NCBI GenBank assembly: GCA_030123675.1
Contig: JASJYH010000012.1
Location: forward strand, 1-43,690
Reading direction: 5' to 3'
Source: Anaerolineae bacterium
Lineage (GTDB): Bacteria > Chloroflexota > Anaerolineae > Anaerolineales > Villigracilaceae
DNA: 43,690 nucleotides
Positions within the stretch are counted from its first letter, which is position 1. Every line of letters starts with the position of its first letter. This document shows, piece by piece, positions 40,388 to 43,690 of the stretch. Below the pieces are notes generated by a model, which saw only the letters and a list, made by a program, of their open reading frames with translations, was not told where the DNA came from and searched no databases. Both the position numbers and the translations under genes were made by a program.

Positions 40388-40427
40388 AAATTCAACTCCC
40401 TGGAAAAATCCCAGTAGATTTGAATTT
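40388..40427 (-). promoter_or_regulatory. Hairpin in the leader of atpK
   Basis: The arms AAATTCAA (40388-40395) and TTGAATTT (40420-40427) enclose a second stem TGGGA / TCCCA-type around TTTT. It lies in the only large gap of the operon (40335-40568, 234 bases, no gene found). Such a structure before the proteolipid gene could stabilise its message, since many K copies per complex are needed; this is inference. Confidence 0.45.
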
Positions 40428-40568
40428 TCATCAGCGTACACAAAACGTTGGTGCCCGGTCTCTGAAAGGTGCTGCCAATCTCTGCCGGTTCCAATTACAG
40501 GGTTTTCGTATATACGGAGTTATAAAAACTCATATCCTAATGGTCACTCCAGCAACCAGAATTTATCA

Positions 40569-42560
40569 TTAACCCTCTTTTGAAGAGACTAACCTCAACG
40601 GCTCAAATTGTTTGCCTCCGCCGTGGAAAAATTTACCCAGGAATTCATAATAGTGCAGACGCATGGTCTGAATGCCCACGATCATACCTTCAAAACCAAT
40701 GATGAAAAGATTTCCAATGACAATTGTAATCCAGAAGCCTAAATTCGATTCTGGGCCCGCAATTGAAAAAATGGCAAGACTCAATCCGCCATGGGCAACC
40801 GCGAAGGCCCCTACACGGACATAGGATAACGTATTGCTGAGAAAACTGATTACAGTCTCAAATAATTCCATAGGCGCTTGAATCATATATGTGGAAAGGC
40901 CACCTTCGATCAATGGGCGCTGCCTTCCAATAAGGTTTATCATCACGCCGGAGAATATGACGAACAAACCAGAAATAAGCGCCATAGTAGCATATGGAAG
41001 GGAGATTGAGCCTATGGCTATTGCTGACTTCAGCGCTAAGGGCGATTCAGCAAGAGCAGGGCCGGCCAGACCAAGCAGTGAGACATACAGCACCAATGAA
41101 TTGAGACTATTATGGCCAATGATCATATGCGCCCATTTTCTCGCTCGAATATAATTAAAGACACCGAGTAAGAAGCCCAAAATGATCAGGATAACTCCGA
41201 TATCAATTGTGAATATCAGTATCGGCAGAATATCATGAACCGGGCTGATCCAAATTGGATCGAGCTTGAAACCCAGAAATTTTTCAATCAGGTGCCCTTC
41301 AAAACTAAATATGCTTCCATACAAAAACCCAAAAATAGTAGCTGAAGCGCCACAATAGACAATTAGAAGGCCCAGGCTGGACATGGCCTTCAAAATTTTA
41401 CCAGTATGTATGAGCAAGCCAAAGGTCAGCAGAACCAAACCCTGACCAACATCACCAAACATCATGCCAAACAAAAGGGGAAAGGTGAGCGCTAATAATA
41501 TGGTCGGATCAATTTCACCGTAACTTGGCCGTCCAAAAGTAGTAAGTAACAATTCGAAAGGTTTCAGCCACTTATTGTTTGCCATCTCAATCGGGACGTT
41601 TTCGTGCTGTCCAGTCCGTTCTGCCGGGATCGCCTCTATCAGGGTTTCCTTGGAGGCTTGTTTAAGTCGTTGTTTAAAAAGGTCTAAATCAGATGTCGGA
41701 ACCCATCCAACGACCACATAGGTGTGACGAAGCTGCCCAAATCGGACAATCGCGTCGACCATCAAGCGGCTGACATGCACTTCCCACCACAATTTCTGCA
41801 GTTCCTTTTTGTGAGTTCCGGCCAACTTGGTCAACTTTGATTCTAATTCGGAAATCTTATGCTTTGATGATTTAATTTCTTTATGAATAATTCTCGTAAT
41901 CTGTTCGGGTGTACCCCTAAATTCTTCCGGCATAGACAACGGATTAAGGTACGCGCTCTTTATTGCGCGGTCGATAATATCCGAGTTGCTGCGCGGACCC
42001 ATTATCCATACGACTGGTTCTTTTGAATCTTCTCGTAAGGTAAGGAAAACATGAGGGACTCTTGCCAAGCTAGTCTTCAGCCTTTTGATATTCGCCGCTG
42101 GAATGATCCCAAGAACAGAATATAAAAAGGAGGATTTTTGTAATGCGCTTACGTCAACTTCAATCTCAGCAATAGGCTCCAATTGTCTTAGTTGGCTCTC
42201 AAGCAATTCCAGCCCCTTTTTCTCGGTTTGCAGCTCGTTATAGGCTGAATTAACATCCTCTTCTAGTTTTTCCACAACCGAGGTAACAACATTCAAATCA
42301 ACAACCGTATCAAATTCCGATGAAGCCTTTTGCTGCTCCTGAAAATTCAAGATTTGCATAATCACTTGAATCCGCCTTTCCATACTGGCGTAATCAGCCG
42401 CAGTCTCCACCCAGGTACTTGGGCCGAGATCCTCTAAGCCCAAATAGGTGCTATCCACCTGATGAAATACTCCATAACCGCTCAAGATCTTTGTTACCGC
42501 AAAAAGATCTTTTGAGGGTACTATCAAATCAACTTCTGTCATTTCTTTTGGAAAAAACAT
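40569..42560 (-). CDS. atpI: V/A-type ATP synthase subunit I (a-type stator)
   Basis: Stator subunit with the ion half-channels. The N-terminal half (about residues 1-340) is cytosolic with long coiled coils (ELESKLTKLAGTHKKELQKL) that meet the peripheral stalks. The C-terminal half has about seven or eight helices, with FPLLFGMMFGDVGQGLVLL and the late segment SFLSNTLSYVRVGAFAVAHG, which carries the family's conserved Arg. Length 663 is normal. Confidence 0.96.
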   Translation of the reverse strand: MFFPKEMTEVDLIVPSKDLFAVTKILSGYGVFHQVDSTYLGLEDLGPSTWVETAADYASMERRIQVIMQILNFQEQQKASSEFDTVVDLNVVTSVVEKLEEDVNSAYNELQTEKKGLELLESQLRQLEPIAEIEVDVSALQKSSFLYSVLGIIPAANIKRLKTSLARVPHVFLTLREDSKEPVVWIMGPRSNSDIIDRAIKSAYLNPLSMPEEFRGTPEQITRIIHKEIKSSKHKISELESKLTKLAGTHKKELQKLWWEVHVSRLMVDAIVRFGQLRHTYVVVGWVPTSDLDLFKQRLKQASKETLIEAIPAERTGQHENVPIEMANNKWLKPFELLLTTFGRPSYGEIDPTILLALTFPLLFGMMFGDVGQGLVLLTFGLLIHTGKILKAMSSLGLLIVYCGASATIFGFLYGSIFSFEGHLIEKFLGFKLDPIWISPVHDILPILIFTIDIGVILIILGFLLGVFNYIRARKWAHMIIGHNSLNSLVLYVSLLGLAGPALAESPLALKSAIAIGSISLPYATMALISGLFVIFSGVMINLIGRQRPLIEGGLSTYMIQAPMELFETVISFLSNTLSYVRVGAFAVAHGGLSLAIFSIAGPESNLGFWITIVIGNLFIIGFEGMIVGIQTMRLHYYEFLGKFFHGGGKQFEPLRLVSSKEG

Positions 42561-42605
42561 TTAATCTCCATGTTGAATAAATTAAGCCGAACCAATACTG
42601 CTTTT

Positions 42606-43690
42606 TTATGACACTTGGCTGAGTAAGTTTGTTTTTAATAATAACGGACGGTATTTCTCATTCGGAATGTCCGAAGATTTTGCTTCGATTATCACAATCA
42701 GATCCTGAACTTCAAAATCACTCATAACGAGAAAGGCAAGTGGGATGCCGATGTGGAAGGGGTATCCAACAAAGGCAGTCATGCACTGGTTCATGACTTG
42801 AAGTTTAAGCAGGAATTCCAACCTAGGTAATCCAGCACGGGGATTTTCGAGAAGCGCGGTCACATCCGATATATCTGGGTAGATGCGAGATACGATAGCC
42901 GAAATTTCAGCACCTGCTGCAATTGCGCGCACATCCTCATCGCTCACTCGAAAGCCAAAAGGAAGCGTGTAATTGATCAATTCTTCCTCTGAGAGTTTAT
43001 GATAAACCTTATAGCGGATCGCCCACATCAGGTTGTTCATATCGAGCAGAGAGCCAATAATACGAATTGCTTGTTGACGATCCTGCCCGGGTAATTTTCT
43101 GGCCTCCGCCCACAACCGTCGCCAGTAATCCAAATCCAAGGCAACTTCAAGTGGGAAAAGGTTTTGCTCAGTAGAATAGCGCTTCATCGCAAAAGATAAC
43201 GTAGATTCATAGGGCGAGCCGCGCAAAAGCTCAACAGCACTGGCAACATTCCCAGATTCGAGCATAGCCTCAGCTGGCAGCGTCGAAAGTGAACCTAAAG
43301 GGAAAAGTACTTCACGGACTCGATCCCAGGGATCTGCATCAGGATTCCAAGTCGAAACAGTTTCAATACTGCGTAATATGGCTTTTAGGTTGCCCAATTC
43401 GAAATATCGATAGAATTGTGTAACAAGCGGGCGAGTCTGTTCTGGCGCCATCCGAATTACACTGGAAAAGGTATCCGCCAATTTTCTCTTAATTTGATGT
43501 ATCACCTGCCTTGGCGTGAAATCCTTATCTTTGAGCTCCGAAATATTCGGGCCATATGGGGTGTTTTTGAGAGCAGATATTAGTGCAGTAAAATCAGCCG
43601 ATTCGCTTAGTAAAACCATGTCTTCAGGGTTGAGTAAATCTGAATACATAGCCCGCACGCGCGAGCTAATCGCCGCGTAACTTGAAACGC
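42606..43690 (-). CDS. atpC: V/A-type ATP synthase subunit C (5' end outside the window)
   Basis: The funnel-shaped subunit that joins the rotor stalk to the K ring. The frame remains open to the right window edge, reading SYAAISSRVRAMYSDLLN, a good match to the family's first helix. The true start is therefore a few codons beyond base 43690, and the GTG at 43658 is internal. Typical features include repeated helical blocks (NNLMWAIRYKVYHKLSEEEL) and a C-terminal end QDLIVIIEAKSSDIPNEKYR. It is the first operon gene visible. Confidence 0.95.
   Translation of the reverse strand, partial: VSSYAAISSRVRAMYSDLLNPEDMVLLSESADFTALISALKNTPYGPNISELKDKDFTPRQVIHQIKRKLADTFSSVIRMAPEQTRPLVTQFYRYFELGNLKAILRSIETVSTWNPDADPWDRVREVLFPLGSLSTLPAEAMLESGNVASAVELLRGSPYESTLSFAMKRYSTEQNLFPLEVALDLDYWRRLWAEARKLPGQDRQQAIRIIGSLLDMNNLMWAIRYKVYHKLSEEELINYTLPFGFRVSDEDVRAIAAGAEISAIVSRIYPDISDVTALLENPRAGLPRLEFLLKLQVMNQCMTAFVGYPFHIGIPLAFLVMSDFEVQDLIVIIEAKSSDIPNEKYRPLLLKTNLLSQVS

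Overview
The window looks like chromosome from a Chloroflexota bacterium, most likely class Anaerolineae. This is inferred from the gene set and not from any marker rRNA. The pointers are a bacterial V/A-type ATPase operon, several lipoproteins (one with a Thr/Pro-rich linker), large multi-membrane-span hypothetical proteins, and many short intergenic palindromic repeats bounded by TGTCAT/ATGACA. I saw no genes for outer-membrane biogenesis, no rRNA or tRNA gene, and no CRISPR array.

Layout. 1-294 is the tail of a surface SdrD-B-like protein with a frameshift, followed by a terminator. 300-2100 is an AT-rich zone of gene remnants and two tiny membrane proteins. 2131-3789 is the most unusual gene: a tyrosine-recombinase fold that has lost its catalytic residues, fused to PAS and an intact GGDEF domain. 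A palindrome overlaps its promoter. A transposase remnant follows. 4241-10018 holds a membrane-embedded spermidine-synthase-like protein, a lipoprotein-type protein-L-isoaspartate methyltransferase, a broken EamA transporter, a GH16/lectin-fold protein and a UbiA prenyltransferase. 10019-13555 is rich in repeats and holds a HIT protein and a large membrane protein. 13556-17560 has small conserved proteins, a lipoprotein with a probable beta-propeller, RarD and a soluble Ser/Thr kinase.

18158-22958 is a copper operon on the minus strand: csoR, copZ, a membrane-anchored cytochrome c, a SAM methyltransferase, a Spy/CpxP-like protein and copA. It has a clear promoter, a CsoR-type operator and a terminator. 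23110-29585 carries an 875-residue membrane protein, a sirtuin with the class III signature, a lipoprotein, two small possibly paralogous membrane proteins and a second PAS-GGDEF diguanylate cyclase. 29740-32533 is the conserved rpsO-pnp pair, with a structured leader before pnp. 32861-35019 is murE overlapping a GNAT acetyltransferase gene. 35086-43690 is a V/A-type ATPase operon on the minus strand, transcribed C-I-K-F-E-A-B-D, with subunit C running off the window end.

Two c-di-GMP synthases lie about 25 kb apart, both with an RxxD inhibitory site. The copper operon appears to be a self-contained sensing, chaperoning and export unit. The ATPase, murE and rpsO-pnp blocks are housekeeping. 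The remnants, repeats and frameshifts are concentrated in 1-4200 and 10000-13500, which look like the plastic parts of this region.
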